From the NCBI GenBank assembly GCA_946965045.2, contig OX337234.1, positions 2,232,001 to 2,296,000 of the forward strand: a stretch of 64,000 nt of DNA. The letters run 5' to 3'. The DNA is from Epithemia pelagica. Lineage: Eukaryota; Bacillariophyta; Bacillariophyceae; Surirellales; Surirellaceae. Made by a program: the position numbers and the translations under genes. The notes under the pieces are model-generated. The model had not been told where the DNA came from and made no database searches. It saw only the letters and a program-made list of their open reading frames with translations. Positions 28,951 through 41,175 of this stretch are shown here, piece by piece; position 1 is the stretch's first letter, and every line of letters begins with the position of its first letter.

Positions 28951-30311
28951 TTATCTATTTCCCAATGACATTACATGAGCATTGATCATGTGTGGAAAGT
29001 CAAAGGTGGTCCTTTCCCCTGCTTTCATGGAAACAAGGGGAAACACTCGGCAGGAGAGACTCTTGTCCCACCGATGGGCCAATCCCGCCACGTCGAGAAA
29101 GAGAGACATCAAGTCTTCGATGGTGCAATCCCCTGGAATGGGTACCGTATCAATTCCAACCCCACACACCGAACTAATGGAAAGGAGATTGGAAATAGCC
29201 AGGTTCTTGTCTGATAATTCTGCCAGTCTCGAGTCTTCACAGAGCGGGAGCATCAAACCACAATATCCGGTCCGCTTGATTCCGGGAAGGGACTGCAAAC
29301 ATGTGGTGATGGAAGCTGCTGCGGCCAGTGAACCGGGTCCACCAAACACCAGGACTTCGTCCAGCTTTTCCAACGCATGTGCAACTGATCCAGTCTTCTC
29401 CAACGAAGGGTTCAAACTGGTGTCAATGCCAAGATATTCGACGGTGACGTCGTTGCTGGCGGTGTTGGTGGTGGATGATGTTTCAAAGGCTTGGCACAAG
29501 GTCTGAAGTGGAAGCAGCGCTTGTTGCATTCCATTGCGAAAGGTGGAAGAAATATTGGCAATGGAACGACATTCAGATAGGAGACTTTGTGCCAGTGCTC
29601 CATTTTCGAGACCCAGTGCAAACGACAAGCCTTGTTGTGTAGAGGACGCCTTGGCGGCAGGAAAGAAGGGAATAAAGGGGGCACAACAGGCTGCCACGGC
29701 AAATCGAAAATTCCCCAATCCATTCTTCATAAAATCGGGTGTGTCTGTTTCGGCAATAGTTTTGACACAATCGGCACATGCTCGCGCCATGTCGACATTG
29801 GTGGCTCCGACCGATGCCGAACACGAAAAACGGGTAGATGATTGTATAATGAGGGGACATGTGTCCCGGACCTGTTGTGGTGTCGTCGCAGGACCTGTCG
29901 GAGTTATTTCAAAGTGCCATAATCCATGAGTCCACACTGTTCAGACTGAACGATAGACGCCCCGAGAAACCATTTGTGTTTGCACACAGCCTCGTTTTAC
30001 TCATCAAAAGTACATAATTCTATCTTACCTAATGAGCAAAAATGGATATGGTTGTGTTCCAGAATACGATCCAATTCCACGAGATGTTGTTTTGTCGTTG
30101 TCGCATCGTCGTTGATTGGAAGCCATTCCCCAAAGGGGTTGGTAGCGATCCGAATGGTTTGGACGACGTATCCATGACTGCTCAACGATGTTTCCACCTT
30201 GCTCAACAACTTTGCGGCAGCAGTTATGGTGCTTTCCCACTCTTCCTTCTCATCACGTTCCAGATTGACAAAGGCTGTTATCGTTCGGACACAAAATAAT
30301 GAATCTGGCAT
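28951..30311 (-). CDS. DUF711 / UPF0210 family protein
   Basis: Two minus-strand exons, 30311-30029 and 29936-28951, with a 92-bp intron (GTAAGA donor, AACAG acceptor, phase 1) giving 422 residues. 'LFCVRTITAFVNLERDEKEE' at the start, 'CADCVKTIAETDTPDFMKNG', 'NFRFAVAACCAPFIPFFPAA', 'EYLGIDTSLNPSLE' and 'VCGVGIDTVPIPGDCTIEDL' are the successive blocks of the DUF711/UPF0210 family, found in bacteria, archaea and algae and related by structure to formate-lyase-like barrels. No biochemical role is established that I can state. The gene is intact across the intron. Confidence 0.85.
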
Positions 30312-30525
30312 TCTTCAATAGAAACAGATCGGCACGGAGATGGATGGAATAAACTGTCGCAACGAATCGTACCGACATTTGATGCCAAAGAATAGAGATC
30401 CAAAATGCAGGTACTATAGATGAAATAGTACTCTTCCCAAAGATCCAAAATTCTCAAAAAATGAGCGTCAAACATCAAAGAATCAAATCAACCAGTCTTC
30501 ATCTATATCGATGGCGAACTGAACT

Positions 30526-31710
30526 ATGAAGATCCCTCGTCGAATCAAAGAGGCAGACAGCTGGTCAGGAGCGTGGTCCTGCGATGACATTACACCCAAT
30601 CTATGTTCTTCCCTATCTTCGACGGAGCACAGTGTCACCGTTCGTGGTATATCGGTCCACTATTGGATCTATGAGAATTCGTCACCAACCGACACATCTA
30701 CAACGAAACGACCAATCGTTGTCATTCACGGTGGTCCATCGTGGACCCACAACTACATGTTGCCCCTCAAACAACTGGCCTGTCGAGGACATTCAGTCAT
30801 CTTTTACGATCAAGCCGGTTGTGGAGCATCGGGCGCGAACGTGTCCGATGCACCGTGGCTGCTCGAGGCCAACTACTATGCTCTGGAAGAATTTCCGGCA
30901 CTGATTCAACACTTGGAGATGGATGGATCGTACCACGTGATTGGGAACTCGTTTGGAGCCGTCATTGCAATGATCTACGCAACTCATGTCCATGATCCGG
31001 CTCTTCAGTCTCTTGTATTGTCTGCTCCTGTTCCGGATGTACAATCTTATTTTGCGCTTTAATGGGATCCAAAGGTTGGTGTCTTTGGTTGTTATCCACC
31101 CTATGTACGAGAACGCATCCGTACGTTGATTCAAGAACAGGCCTTTGACTCGGCGGAATACCAGGCCTTGGCGAACGCATCGGCACAATTCGTGACCCGA
31201 ACCCTACCATTTCCAGACTGCCTTTTGAATTCTTTTCATGGGGCCAACGATGAGATTGAGCACGGTATGGTTGGCCCTGTTAGCGATTTTCTATCCGTTG
31301 GTGGAACCGTCCATGACTTGAACTTGACGGCACAGCTCAAGACCATCGATTTGCCCGTCTTGCTAGCGTATGGAAGATACGATACGGTTGTGACACCCAC
31401 GATTGACATGATGCTTCATGAGATACCTCACGCCACGGCTCTGTACTTGAACCAGTCGGCGCATTTCTCCATGTTAGACCAACCAGGTGACATGAATGAC
31501 GCCATTGCTGCATTTTTGCGTCAGGTTGAAGACAAGGACGATGCTGGTTCTTGGAACCACGTCCCCATCGCTTCCATGGTGCGACAAAGTGCTGTGGTTT
31601 CGGATGTTCTCCAACGATCCTCGATTGTTGCCATGGCGGTGTTTGCAGCAGCGCTCCTTGTGACCCTCACGCGAAGAATGCGCCAATCTTCCTACCGCTC
31701 ACTGGCGTAG
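30526..31710 (+). pseudogene. Prolyl-aminopeptidase-like alpha/beta hydrolase frame with one in-frame TAA
   Basis: ATG 30526 reads to TAA 31060-31062 after 'VPDVQSYFAL', then the same frame continues for another 215 codons to 31710. All hydrolase parts are there: oxyanion region 'VIHGGPSWTHNYMLPL' and 'FYDQAGCGAS', nucleophile elbow 'HVIGNSFGAVIAM' (GNSFG), acid 'LLAYGRYDTVVTP' and catalytic His 'NQSAHFSMLDQP'. The pattern is that of S33 prolyl iminopeptidases, which clip N-terminal Pro. A hydrophobic C-terminal segment ('SIVAMAVFAAALLVTLTRRM') could anchor it. The stop falls between core and lid. A 36-nt GT...AG segment (31038-31073-like position) would remove it in phase, but that is shorter than any other intron here. 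Nonsense allele, readthrough or error remain possible. Confidence 0.7.
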
Positions 31711-32202
31711 ACAGAAAAATCAAGGAGAACCTATTGCACCCAACGAGATGGAAGTGAAGTTGTGCGGTTTGGTGGGGTTTGTAGACAGAACCCTGTAGAC
31801 TGGGCACAAAGACCGACTATCCTCACTCCTCGCAATCGAGAAAAAGACGAAGAACAATGTGCTGTGTCTTCTTGGGTAAACGCAAGCATCTCTCCCCAGA
31901 GATTGGGAACATGGACTATTTGCGTCTTCGATTATGAAGATCATAAACTACTTGTCATCGATACCATTTGCCGAAGCACAAAGAAGTGAACAAACACTCT
32001 AATAGAAGGACTCCTACCAAAATCGTGATGTAATCTTAGCGAAGGTGTAGCTTTCATAGCACTACTTTCAGCACATATACAAAGCTATAAACCCTAATCC
32101 ATGATGTAGCAGTGGTGTCTTCGATGTAGGCACAATCGGAAAGAGAGTACACTGACAGCCTGCCATCACACGTCACACAGTCGCTTCCACACGGACGAGG
32201 AG
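31711..32202. other. Intergenic region upstream of the trehalose synthase gene
   Basis: No gene supported. Contains one AAACCCTAA word (about 32089-32097), the same as plant telo-boxes, which is not enough to call a regulatory site. Confidence 0.35.
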
Positions 32203-35200
32203 ATGCCCTTCAAAGTCAAGAAGGGGGAGAACAACAACCAATACATCCTTCTCAAAAAGGAGCCGCTCTTCCAGCAAGAGTTTGGCGAAGCAAAACGGAA
32301 GTGGGTGAACGGGATTTCGACACTTGAGTTGTTTCATCGTACGCGGTTATGAGCGCCACAGACAAGACAACGACCGATTTCGGCTTTGGAGCTGTGGCCT
32401 ATGTGAACTTCCGCGTTCGATGTGAAGGATTTGGATACGGAGAAGAGATTTTTCTGGTTGCAAAGGATGCAACATCAGGACACGAAAAGGTGCGTGACAT
32501 GCTGCTACGTCGTAAAAAGGAATCTCTGGTCCCATTAGAAATTATGTCAATGAATCGCGGGAAGAACTGGGTGCTACCATAGCTGGCTTTCTCTCTCAAT
32601 CGTATCTTTGACATCGTTCAAGCTTGATGAGAGTTGTCATCCCAAGAATACGTACTGTTTCATCTTTTGTGATGAACAAGTCGATTCAGCTTGGAAATGG
32701 AATCTCATGTAATTTTTCTGCAACGTCTTCAGAGGATCCCATTGTTCACAACGGCGTCACAGTATCCTTGGTATCACACTGCTTCACATTTGACCCTAGC
32801 TGTCCCTCCCGTTACCCCGGAAGGTCAGCAACGCCCAAGATCGACTTTTAGTTATAAATATGCCATTCATCGAGCCGGGGTGTTTTTCCGCTGGGAACAA
32901 CCGTCTGACGGACCGAAAGAGTTGTCAGAGCATGCAGCTGCTCAACACCACGAAGGGGCTGAAAAACTGCATTCGGACATGCATGAAGTCCCTTTGCATT
33001 TAATGACGAATGGAGAGACATACGCCGTAAATGATGTCCTCGGATATACAACAGGTCCTCCAGATATTGAGCACATTCGTCAGGAGCATACTCGTCCTGG
33101 ATACAACCGAACGGACACGTTGCACAAGTCGCCAGGATCTTCTCAACATATGAAGGTCACACTCAGTTCTTCACCAGTAGCTGGAAAACCCAGCACCAAG
33201 TCACCGACTGCAACTACTCCGCGAAGAAAAATGGTGGGATTCGCCCCTTCTCCTCCGAGAGATATGAGGACGACCGGCTCGCCGACACGGTCTCAGTCCA
33301 AGCAACAGGTTCATCTCAATTCCACTGACGGATTGGTGGTTGTTTCCGTTTTTCTTCCTGTCATCGTTCATCGCTCAGATGCAGGTCAGTGGACAGCTGA
33401 TTGGGATTATGAGATGTTGTTGTCAATGCAGACGCATCTCCGAGTAACTCGGGTAGGTGTTGTGAAATGGCGTGGATGGCATGGTAACACGGGAGGGGAT
33501 GGAAGCCCCGAAAACGGAGTTCCAAGAAACGAGCGACGATTAGTAGAAGAGTGCTTACGGCCGTTTAACTGTGTTCCTGTTTGGGTTGATCCGCAACTAT
33601 TTGGAGAAATGTACAATGGATTTTGTAAAGGAGTACTTTGGCCTGTTCTTCACAATGTGACTTCGGTTTATTCAAGTCGTCCCGATGATTACAAAATCTT
33701 CAACAGCTCAAGTTCAGGGCATAGTTCAAGTGATGACCCTGCTCAATTCACTGAGTATAGTATGGATGATGTTGAGCAAGGTCCTATTCACGGTGGCAAA
33801 GGTCGAGAAGCGGAGTTATGGTCCGCGTACAACAGTGTCAACCGACAGTTTTCGGACGTTGTTATCCAGTGCTTCAATGAGGGAGATTTAGTTTGGATCC
33901 ATGGATTTCATCTTCTGATTTTGCCGTCGTACCTTACCCGACGTGTTCCGATGGCCAAAGTTGGAATGTTCTTGCACACACCGTTTCCCAGCTCTGAAAT
34001 TTTCCGAACGTTGTGGTGTCGCGAAGATTTGTTGCGGGGAATGCTCAATGCGGACCAAGTCGGGTTTCACTTGTTCGAATATGCGCGCCACTTTCTGACG
34101 TGCTGTCGTCGTTTGCTTGGATTGACGTACGGGATGATTCCTGATCCGTCGGGAGGGCATACGCTCGCAATCGATACAAACGGACGCCACGTTGTTGTCA
34201 CAAGCATTCATGCAGGTATCGAGCCACCGGTTATCAACCAGATACTCACTCACGCAGGAACACTTGATAAGGCATCATCCATTCGCCATCGATTCGAAGG
34301 GAAGCATATATGGTGCGCCATTGATCGCCTGGAATCATTGAAGGGTATTCCTCTTAAGCTTCTCGCGCTGGAGCGGTTTCTGACGCGATGCAATGAATGG
34401 GTGGGAAAAATCGTTTTGATTCAAGTCGGAATCTTCGCATTTGAACGAGGTGATGATTATCGCCGCACTTATCATGAAGTTACGAAGTTGGTGGAAAGCA
34501 TCAACAAGAAATGGCCTGGAACCGTTCAGTTCCAAGCATGTCCCGAGTCTGAAATGCGGCTGCAACAACGCATGGCTATACTTCGGGCGGCAGATCTGGT
34601 TGTAGTGACCTCAATTCGCGATGGATTAAATTTGCTCCCACTAGAGTACACCATTGCACATCAAGATGCTCTGACTGAAATCGGTCGGAAAGATGGTCGT
34701 AAGAGAGGCTTGTGCATTCTTTCTGAGTTTGCCTCATGCACCCGCGTGATGAGAGGCGCTTTGCACGTGAACCCATGGAAAATATCAGAAATTGCAAATG
34801 CATTTCATCAAGCCCTGAATATGACGGAAGATGAACGCTTGAGACGCATCAGCATTGCTTCGGAGTTTGTAACTCGCGTGACCACCCAACGTTGGGCTCT
34901 TGCTGTTATGTTGGACCTGAAGGGTGTCCACAAGAACATTAATCCAGTGTCTGTCTCCGGAGCAGGTCTTGGTTTGGGTTACCGAATCCTTGGTATGGAT
35001 ACAGGATTTTCTTCCTTAGACATCAACGTTGTCGCGAAGGCCTACAGGATGGCAAAAAACCGGCTTATACTTCTTGACTATGGGGGTACAATTGTGAACA
35101 ATGACAACGTGAGTACCTTTCTGGTTCATTTATATTTGTTTCGCTGTGTCTCACCTAGATGATTTGTTGTTGTAGTTGGACAATTTGATTCGCTTCAAGA

Positions 35201-36288
35201 TGGTTAAAGAACGCAGTGCGCCCTCTGAACCAACAAATGACATGATAACCGCGATTAAGGGTCTTTGCGAAGATAAAAGAAACACTGTCTTCGTTGTAAG
35301 CGGTAAGGAACGTCATTCCTTGACACAAACATTGGGCAACATACCAGATCTTGGATTGGCTGCAGAACATGGAATGTTCATATCATGGCCCTCTTCGAAG
35401 GCCACTGCCAAGCACCGTTGGGAAACGCTTGTTTCGGAAACTGATCGAACATGGCGCTCGCTGGCCGTGACACTGATGGAAGTGTACACGTCGCGGACAC
35501 ATGGAAGTTATATCGAAGAAACAGAAATGAAAGTGCTTTGGCAATACCGAGATGCTGATACCGAATTTGGTTCTCGTCAGGCCAAGGAACTCGAAGACCA
35601 TCTGTCGAAGTACTTGCGCAGTTTCCCTGTTGACATTCTTCACGGTGGCATCAAGGAAGGCGGTTATGTGGAAGTGAGACCAAAAGGAGTAAACAAGGGA
35701 GTCTTTGCGATGCGGGTACTGAGACGAATGCAGGAGCGAGTGGACTTTTGCCTTGTCCTTGGTGATGACCATTGTGATGAACCAATGTTGTCTGTGATGC
35801 GGCAAGTCGGCCGACGAACCAAGGACACAGCACGAGCACAGCTTGGAGAAGATCCATTACCGGATATGCCGGCCACCATCCAACTTGTTGATGTGTCTTC
35901 TTGCGACAACTACGTATCGCCGGACTTGGAAGTCGTGACAGTCACTGTTGGCAAGAAGCCAAGTGCAGCGGCGAATTATCTACATGACGTTGACGAAGTT
36001 CAAGAACTCCTTGAGAGTTTGTCCAAAGTGTCAACTCGGGGTCAAAAGTACTATTCATCGATCGACTTGAGGTCCATGTCGGCAGAGCAGTTGAGTGCTG
36101 GTAGTTCTGCAAGCGATCACACCCCCGTCATTGATCCTCCCCCACTCCCTGAAGAGTCAGCGATGTCGAAGTCGGCAAGTCTTGATCAGCTCGAACATGC
36201 CAACGAGAGCAAAATTAGGTCGTTGAATGAGTATTTGGATCTCAATACGATCCAGGACGACGATGGCGAGGGAATGTTCTGGGATTAA
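32203..36288 (+). CDS. CBM20 - trehalose-6-phosphate synthase - phosphatase-like protein
   Basis: Proposed exons 32203-32304, 32367-32489, 32733-35108 and 35176-36288 (about 1237 aa). The last intron (GTGAGT...TTGTAG) is clear. The 243-bp intron (GTGCGT...CTTCAG) reunites two halves of a starch-binding CBM20 domain: 'YVNFRVRCEGFGYGEEIFLV' and 'IPLFTTASQYPWYH' ... 'YKYAIHRAGVFFRWE'. The first intron, hence the N-terminus, is less sure (ATG 32349 is an alternative). GT20 follows: 'GVLWPVLHN', 'LVWIHGFHLLILPSYL', 'FLHTPFPSSEIFRTL', 'IDRLESLKGIPLKL' with Arg and Lys. The HAD part has 'LLDYGGTIVNN', lacking the second Asp of DxDGT, but keeps 'VLGDDHCDEPM'. Trehalose-6-phosphate synthesis or signalling is the inferred role; phosphatase activity is doubtful. 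Confidence 0.88.
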
Positions 36289-36491
36289 ATGCTTGTCCTA
36301 ATATTATGTATACACACAATGAACGTCCTTTAGGCATTCAGCTTACATGTGTGACCTAGGTTGTAGAAATCAACGTGTTATGGTTAAATGCAGACAAGAA
36401 GAATCCGTGCATAAAAATGTATTTCATTGAGTTTATCATCGAAGTCGCCAGGTCGTGCATATTAGGGTAATATGAAGATAAAGGGGGGCGG

Positions 36492-38057
36492 TTAAACAAT
36501 GTTTTTCTCAGCGGCACTTCCCCTTGAAGCCGCTGAAAAAGAAGTGGCGCTACCAAGGCGCTGCTCCAATGCACCAACTCGAAGGTGCAGCGAAATCCCT
36601 GCTTGACCTCCGGAATCAGCGAGGAAGATACCCTCACCCATGCTACAAACCCCCGTCTTATCAGTCGTCGTACACATTGGTCTTCGAGGTGAGTTAGGGG
36701 TTACATGTGGAACAAACGGGGCATCAGTAGAAGGAGCAGGTGTGATTGGCCAGATGGCTTCATCTCCACCAGTGTATGGAGTGACAGGAATCTGACTCGC
36801 TGACTTCAAGTCCTGGATGATTGGCTTAACTGTTGACGGGGTCTCTGTCGTGATAGGAGACGGAGTGAGCCGAGAGATGTCCCCTAACACAGATGGTTTC
36901 GTCTCTTCTGGACCATCTTTCATATCTTCAAGCAGAAGAAGTTCGAATGACCGACGATTGTGAGTCCCTACCCCGTCAACGTGTACAGTAACCCACCCGT
37001 TAGACCATTTCTCAACAGTCCCCACTCTGTCGCTCAAAGGTCCCACGGATATTTTCACTCGTTTCTTGGCCCATTGGTCAGTCGAGATCATACTGAGAAG
37101 AGGAAAACGAGAGTCCATATGTTTTCGTGCTATTTTGGAAGTTGAGCCTCGGCGTTTGCTTCGTTCTGAAGACGTTTTTGGCTTCCCAGCGTCCTTCGAG
37201 GTAACAGCCTTGGAGGATTCAGAGGGAATGGGCACCTTATGCGGAAGTTCCACACCAGCTTTTGTACGACTGGACGAACTTTCCGTCACTCGCTTAGATG
37301 AAGATCCTCCTCCTCTTTTTGGAGGTGGGTTATTATCATAGTCAGCATGCAAATAACAGTACTTGCACCCACTGACAGCAATGTAAGCACATTCCCTGCC
37401 CCTAGTGGTTGTCGCTTTGCAGCGAATCTCACCAGCGCTACCAGTGAAGCGTTTGTCTTGAAAAGAGCCTTGTTTCTTCTCCCCTATAGAAGGCATGGGC
37501 ACAGGCGATGGTTGCTTCGTGGTCAATGAATCTTCGTCTCGAAGCTTCAGAGAAGTCTCCGAAAGCGCGTACTGCTGGTAATGTAGTTTGCAGAAACGAC
37601 TCCCCATATAGCATGGTTGTCGCTTACAATACGAGTTGTTTCTCGCCGTGCGCCCATGACAGCATCCATCGCGAGGAAGATCCAGTGCAGCGCCTTCAAA
37701 CGGTCTACTTGAGGCTGAAGATTCACTCTTCTCTTCAGGATCAGTGGAAAGATCCTCCGATGCATCGCCTACCGTGTCAACTTGTGCACGAGGGACTGAA
37801 GAGGCTATCAATGAGAGTGTAGCGAGCTTTCCTTCGCGAACGGAGCAGTTGTCTCCGGGAACAGACGCAATCGAGTGTGAGGAAGAATCGGTCTCACTGA
37901 TCACGCTGAATCGACGTTTCTTCAAGGGGAGTGACCCGCCTCTGCAACGAAATTGAAGAGAAAGATACTTGACATCGGCTTGAGTGGCAGAATGAATCAT
38001 CGCTATGGATGTTGCCTTGCGAGTTTCTTGATCGAGGTGTTCCTTCCAAGGTTCCAT
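36492..38057 (-). CDS. Protein with two Cys/His motifs and a C-terminal KOW-like segment, unknown
   Basis: 521 residues, Ser/Lys-rich and probably nuclear. Two similar Cys/His modules are visible: 'CCHGRTARNNSYCKRQPCYM...FCKLHY' and 'RCKATTTRGRECAYIAVSGC' followed by 'KYCYLHADYD', of the form C-x(3)-T-x(3)-C...YC-x2-H, the short zinc-binding pattern seen in DUF5763-type proteins. Further on, 'GPLSDRVGTVEKWSNGWVTV' resembles a KOW/SH3-like strand. The rest is low complexity. Not recognised as a named gene; nucleic-acid or chromatin binding is only a guess from composition. It converges on the trehalose synthase gene with a 203-bp gap. Confidence 0.65.
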   Translation of the reverse strand: MEPWKEHLDQETRKATSIAMIHSATQADVKYLSLQFRCRGGSLPLKKRRFSVISETDSSSHSIASVPGDNCSVREGKLATLSLIASSVPRAQVDTVGDASEDLSTDPEEKSESSASSRPFEGAALDLPRDGCCHGRTARNNSYCKRQPCYMGSRFCKLHYQQYALSETSLKLRDEDSLTTKQPSPVPMPSIGEKKQGSFQDKRFTGSAGEIRCKATTTRGRECAYIAVSGCKYCYLHADYDNNPPPKRGGGSSSKRVTESSSSRTKAGVELPHKVPIPSESSKAVTSKDAGKPKTSSERSKRRGSTSKIARKHMDSRFPLLSMISTDQWAKKRVKISVGPLSDRVGTVEKWSNGWVTVHVDGVGTHNRRSFELLLLEDMKDGPEETKPSVLGDISRLTPSPITTETPSTVKPIIQDLKSASQIPVTPYTGGDEAIWPITPAPSTDAPFVPHVTPNSPRRPMCTTTDKTGVCSMGEGIFLADSGGQAGISLHLRVGALEQRLGSATSFSAASRGSAAEKNIV

Positions 38058-39349
38058 GAGAAAAAAGAGAGAAGAGAGAGCTTGTCGAGCTAGAAGCAGA
38101 GTCTGAGAACGGACAGAAGAAGGACACTACAGGTGGATCCACTTCACTGAGGGTTATTTCGGATCCTTGGGAGAAGCGCAGGAGATGAGTTCGTGTTCAA
38201 CTCAAGATGTTGGTGTTCCCAAACCAGATGTGGCACAGGTTACTGGATTCGTCGTTATGTTGACTACGAAGTCCTTGGGCTCTTGGGGTGGCAACAAGGA
38301 ATGGATGTGAACTTTCAGCATAGACTGCGATGTAGAGCCGTCTTCACAGCTCCGCTCAACCTTTTCGTATCCTCAAGGAATGGTCTTTCTACACATACAC
38401 ACTGATCTGGCTGACAGGTTTGGAGCCTTGTTGGAGTAGAAAAGGAAACGAGTGAGAATGCGTAAACGAGTACAGCTCCCATCTTCGCCCACTTCGTCTC
38501 ATCCCACACCTCAGAGTATTACATAACGAGTCGAACAAAATATAACAATGAATCATATATGCATGGTCTTCTCCGTTCCTTCCGGAAGACTGGGTAGTAC
38601 AGACATTGCTGCCATCACCCCACAAACGATTGGATGAGTGTATGTAAATTTTAACGGATATGTACTAATGAATCCCGACAGCGCGGTAAGACTATACATC
38701 ATCATGCCATTGAATCTACAGTTTTCTCTATAGAAAAGACAGTGCGCTGCATCTTCCGCACTGCTGTTCCGCGCGCGGTTCGATTTCGATCGCTCTGGTT
38801 TCTGTTGCTGGGATACTGCACACTGTGCAGTGCGCAGTGTCACTCGTGTTCTCCCGTGCCATGATCGCGTTGGGTTTGTTGGGTTGCTTATTGTTCCTTT
38901 AGCTGGGCAATAGTCTCAAATGACACAAATACAAATGGCCTACAATATTGTTTCCGTCTTGTATTCTCGTTTTTCTGTGGTCACCCAATCAGACTCTCCA
39001 GCGGGGTAATTCTTGATTCAAAAGGTGATAATATGGGAAAAGGTATCAGTCTTCAGTCCTTTATCCCTCAAACTCGCTTGGGAATACAATACCCCTTCTC
39101 CTCTCAAATTAGGGTTAAGGTACTTCGGGGGACGCGGGACTGGAGACTGGAGCACACAAACACACACACACACAAAATGTTGGAGGACAATGGACAAGAA
39201 CAATGCCTACTTCTTGCTCAGGGCTAAAAGGTTTGGAGCACCACTGCCACTTCAAAAGAGAAGGTCGTCGGGCAAACCAAGTAACGAAGGTCGAAAATCG
39301 AAATAGTGTTTCATTCGTAGAGTGTTGATTGTTTTGTTTGGCTTGCATC
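38058..39349. other. 1.3-kb divergent intergenic region
   Basis: Contains a CA microsatellite (39153-39175) and only short ORFs, including a 42-codon one at about 38186 (MSSCSTQDVGVPKP...) that I do not call. It must hold the promoters of the flanking divergent genes. Confidence 0.4.
39153..39175. repeat. CA dinucleotide microsatellite
   Basis: A short imperfect (CA)n tract, roughly 11 dinucleotides with one AA interruption. Confidence 0.8.
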
Positions 39350-40315
39350 ATGACGATGTCTCTGTCAATGAAAGAACAAGCCCGGTTATGTGGGGTGGAT
39401 CTTGACGTTGAGTTGGAATTAGAGAGAAAGTGGGGCGCAGGCCTGGAAGAAACAAAAGAAGACTCCGAAGAGACGGCAATGACGACGGCGACGGCGAATA
39501 AAATTGCCTCAAGAATTCCAGCATCTGTGGTCGAGCCACGTCCTGCAGTCGTTCTCCAGGACGAATTTGAACTGGAGCAACGCTACGGGAAGGAAATTGT
39601 CAACGGATATGGTTACTTGTTACCCCACGGCTGGTTGTTCGAACAGTCGAATGAGATTCTTTTCGCTGCACCCCAACAGGATGCGGTCAAGGAATCATCA
39701 TCGTCGTCTACTACCATTGTTCACGCGTTTGTAAGAAATCAGGATGGTGAATCCATTTGTCATGACAAGCACCCGTTTGTCGCATGTGTGCACCTTCTTC
39801 GAGCCGCATGTAACAGCTCGACCGTCCATATCTCCGTCCCTTACCTGAGCGATCTACATTTCATTGACGAGCTGTGTCACTATGCAAAACCCATCGAACA
39901 TGGGGGCAAGAATTTAAAGATACGCATAGTGCTGGGACCCGAACAATGGGTAAAGGATCGACTACACAACTACGTCAACAATCGAATGTAGGAAGCTGGA
40001 CGACAAGAAAGAGAGAGTGCACTGCGTAGACTGGCCATTAGAGAATGGGGGACCAGTAGACTCTTCTCTCACTCAAACGCGATGGTATCTACGGCGGGCG
40101 GCATGATTGGTTCTTATGACTACACATACGCTGCTCGATACTACCACTACGAGGAGGGAATGTTTCTTTCATCCAACCATGCCGAGTTGGAGGCATTGAG
40201 AAACCGCATAGAAGAACTCTGGAGCGTTGGCCGTCCCGTTGTCACCCTCGCACGACGTCCGCCGCCGGGATATGTTGCACCGGGGGGAGATACCAAGCTG
40301 ACAAAGAAAGGGTAG
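39350..40315 (+). pseudogene. Phospholipase-D-like frame with one in-frame TAG
   Basis: ATG 39350 ('MTMSLSMKEQARLCG') reads to TAG 39989-39991 after 'LHNYVNNRM' and the same frame goes on for 107 codons to 40315. The upstream part has 'ACVHLLRAACNSSTVHISVP' and 'KIRIVLGPEQWVKDRL'; the downstream part has 'FSHSNAMVSTAGGMIGSYDY' then 'TYAARYYHYEEGMFL', which fits the PLD active-site block (H-x-K... G-S-x-N-x-T ... E), though Lys is replaced by Asn and GSYNYT by GSYDYT. A single catalytic block suggests a dimeric PLD-like protein. The TAG lies just before the active site, so truncation would abolish function. Readthrough, a nonsense allele or error cannot be separated here. Confidence 0.6.
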
Positions 40316-41175
40316 CTCTTTCATCATGGTTTGCATTTTGCATTGGGTGCATGTATGTCACAAAATACTATTTTGACTCATTACAGAGTAGTAGTATGTG
40401 CGTCGCTATCTCCATGACGCCCTCACATATGCGACATTGTGTTGCACAACTTAGCCTTGTGGATTCGGAAAGGGGTCGATGCATGCCATAAACATCATGT
40501 CGAAAGAAAGAAAAAATCCAAACGCATCACAAACGAGAAACGACAAACAGCACATTGGTATTGGTGGTACCTCTACTGTAGGCTTTTGATGATGACAACG
40601 AGATGAGACTGGCTCACTGAAGAGTGATGAGGATCTGTGGTTTGATCCCTTCGGATGAAAAATATATATCTTTAATATGTTGATTTTATTTCAATGATGA
40701 TTTTGGCAACGACGAGAGACACTTCGACTCTCTCTTTCCCGACAAAGCTAGAGGAAGAGAGTTTGCACAAGACTTTGAGGGAGAGTTGAGAGCTCGTTCC
40801 TTGAACAAATAATAGTCCTTTGTGATGGTTTTCTTGTTTCGAAAGACGATTGAAAAACGAGATCTTGGCCAGCCATACATTAAATTAAAACGGAATATGT
40901 CTCTTTCCGTACCTAGGTAAAATTGTGTCAGGTAGAATACGATGTTCATAAATGTTGCTAACTAAGCAATCACTTTGATTCCTCCATGCACCATGAAAGA
41001 GGCAACGAGAACGACATCATCTATGAGTGCAAGCTGCAAACTCATCTCGAATCCATCTGGTTCCCTACTCGCGATTGATCAGGAAGAAGTCGAGCTTTTC
41101 CCCGTCTTGCTTTACCTGATTGTTTTGTCCTTCCAGGACAAGCAAACCACCCGAACTTGACGCCTAACCTTACAT
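40316..41175. other. Convergent intergenic stretch, no gene supported
   Basis: 860 bp with only short ORFs lacking recognisable features; presumably 3' UTRs of the PLD-like and amidase genes. Confidence 0.4.

Noticed and set aside
31038..31073. A 36-nt GT...AG segment that would splice out the in-frame TAA of the hydrolase
   Set aside because: It preserves frame, but it is much shorter than every other intron seen here (62-284 bp), so it is kept only as a possibility.
32089..39122. AAACCCTAA and TTAGGGTTA words suggesting interstitial telomere repeats or telo-boxes
   Set aside because: Single short occurrences with no tandem array.
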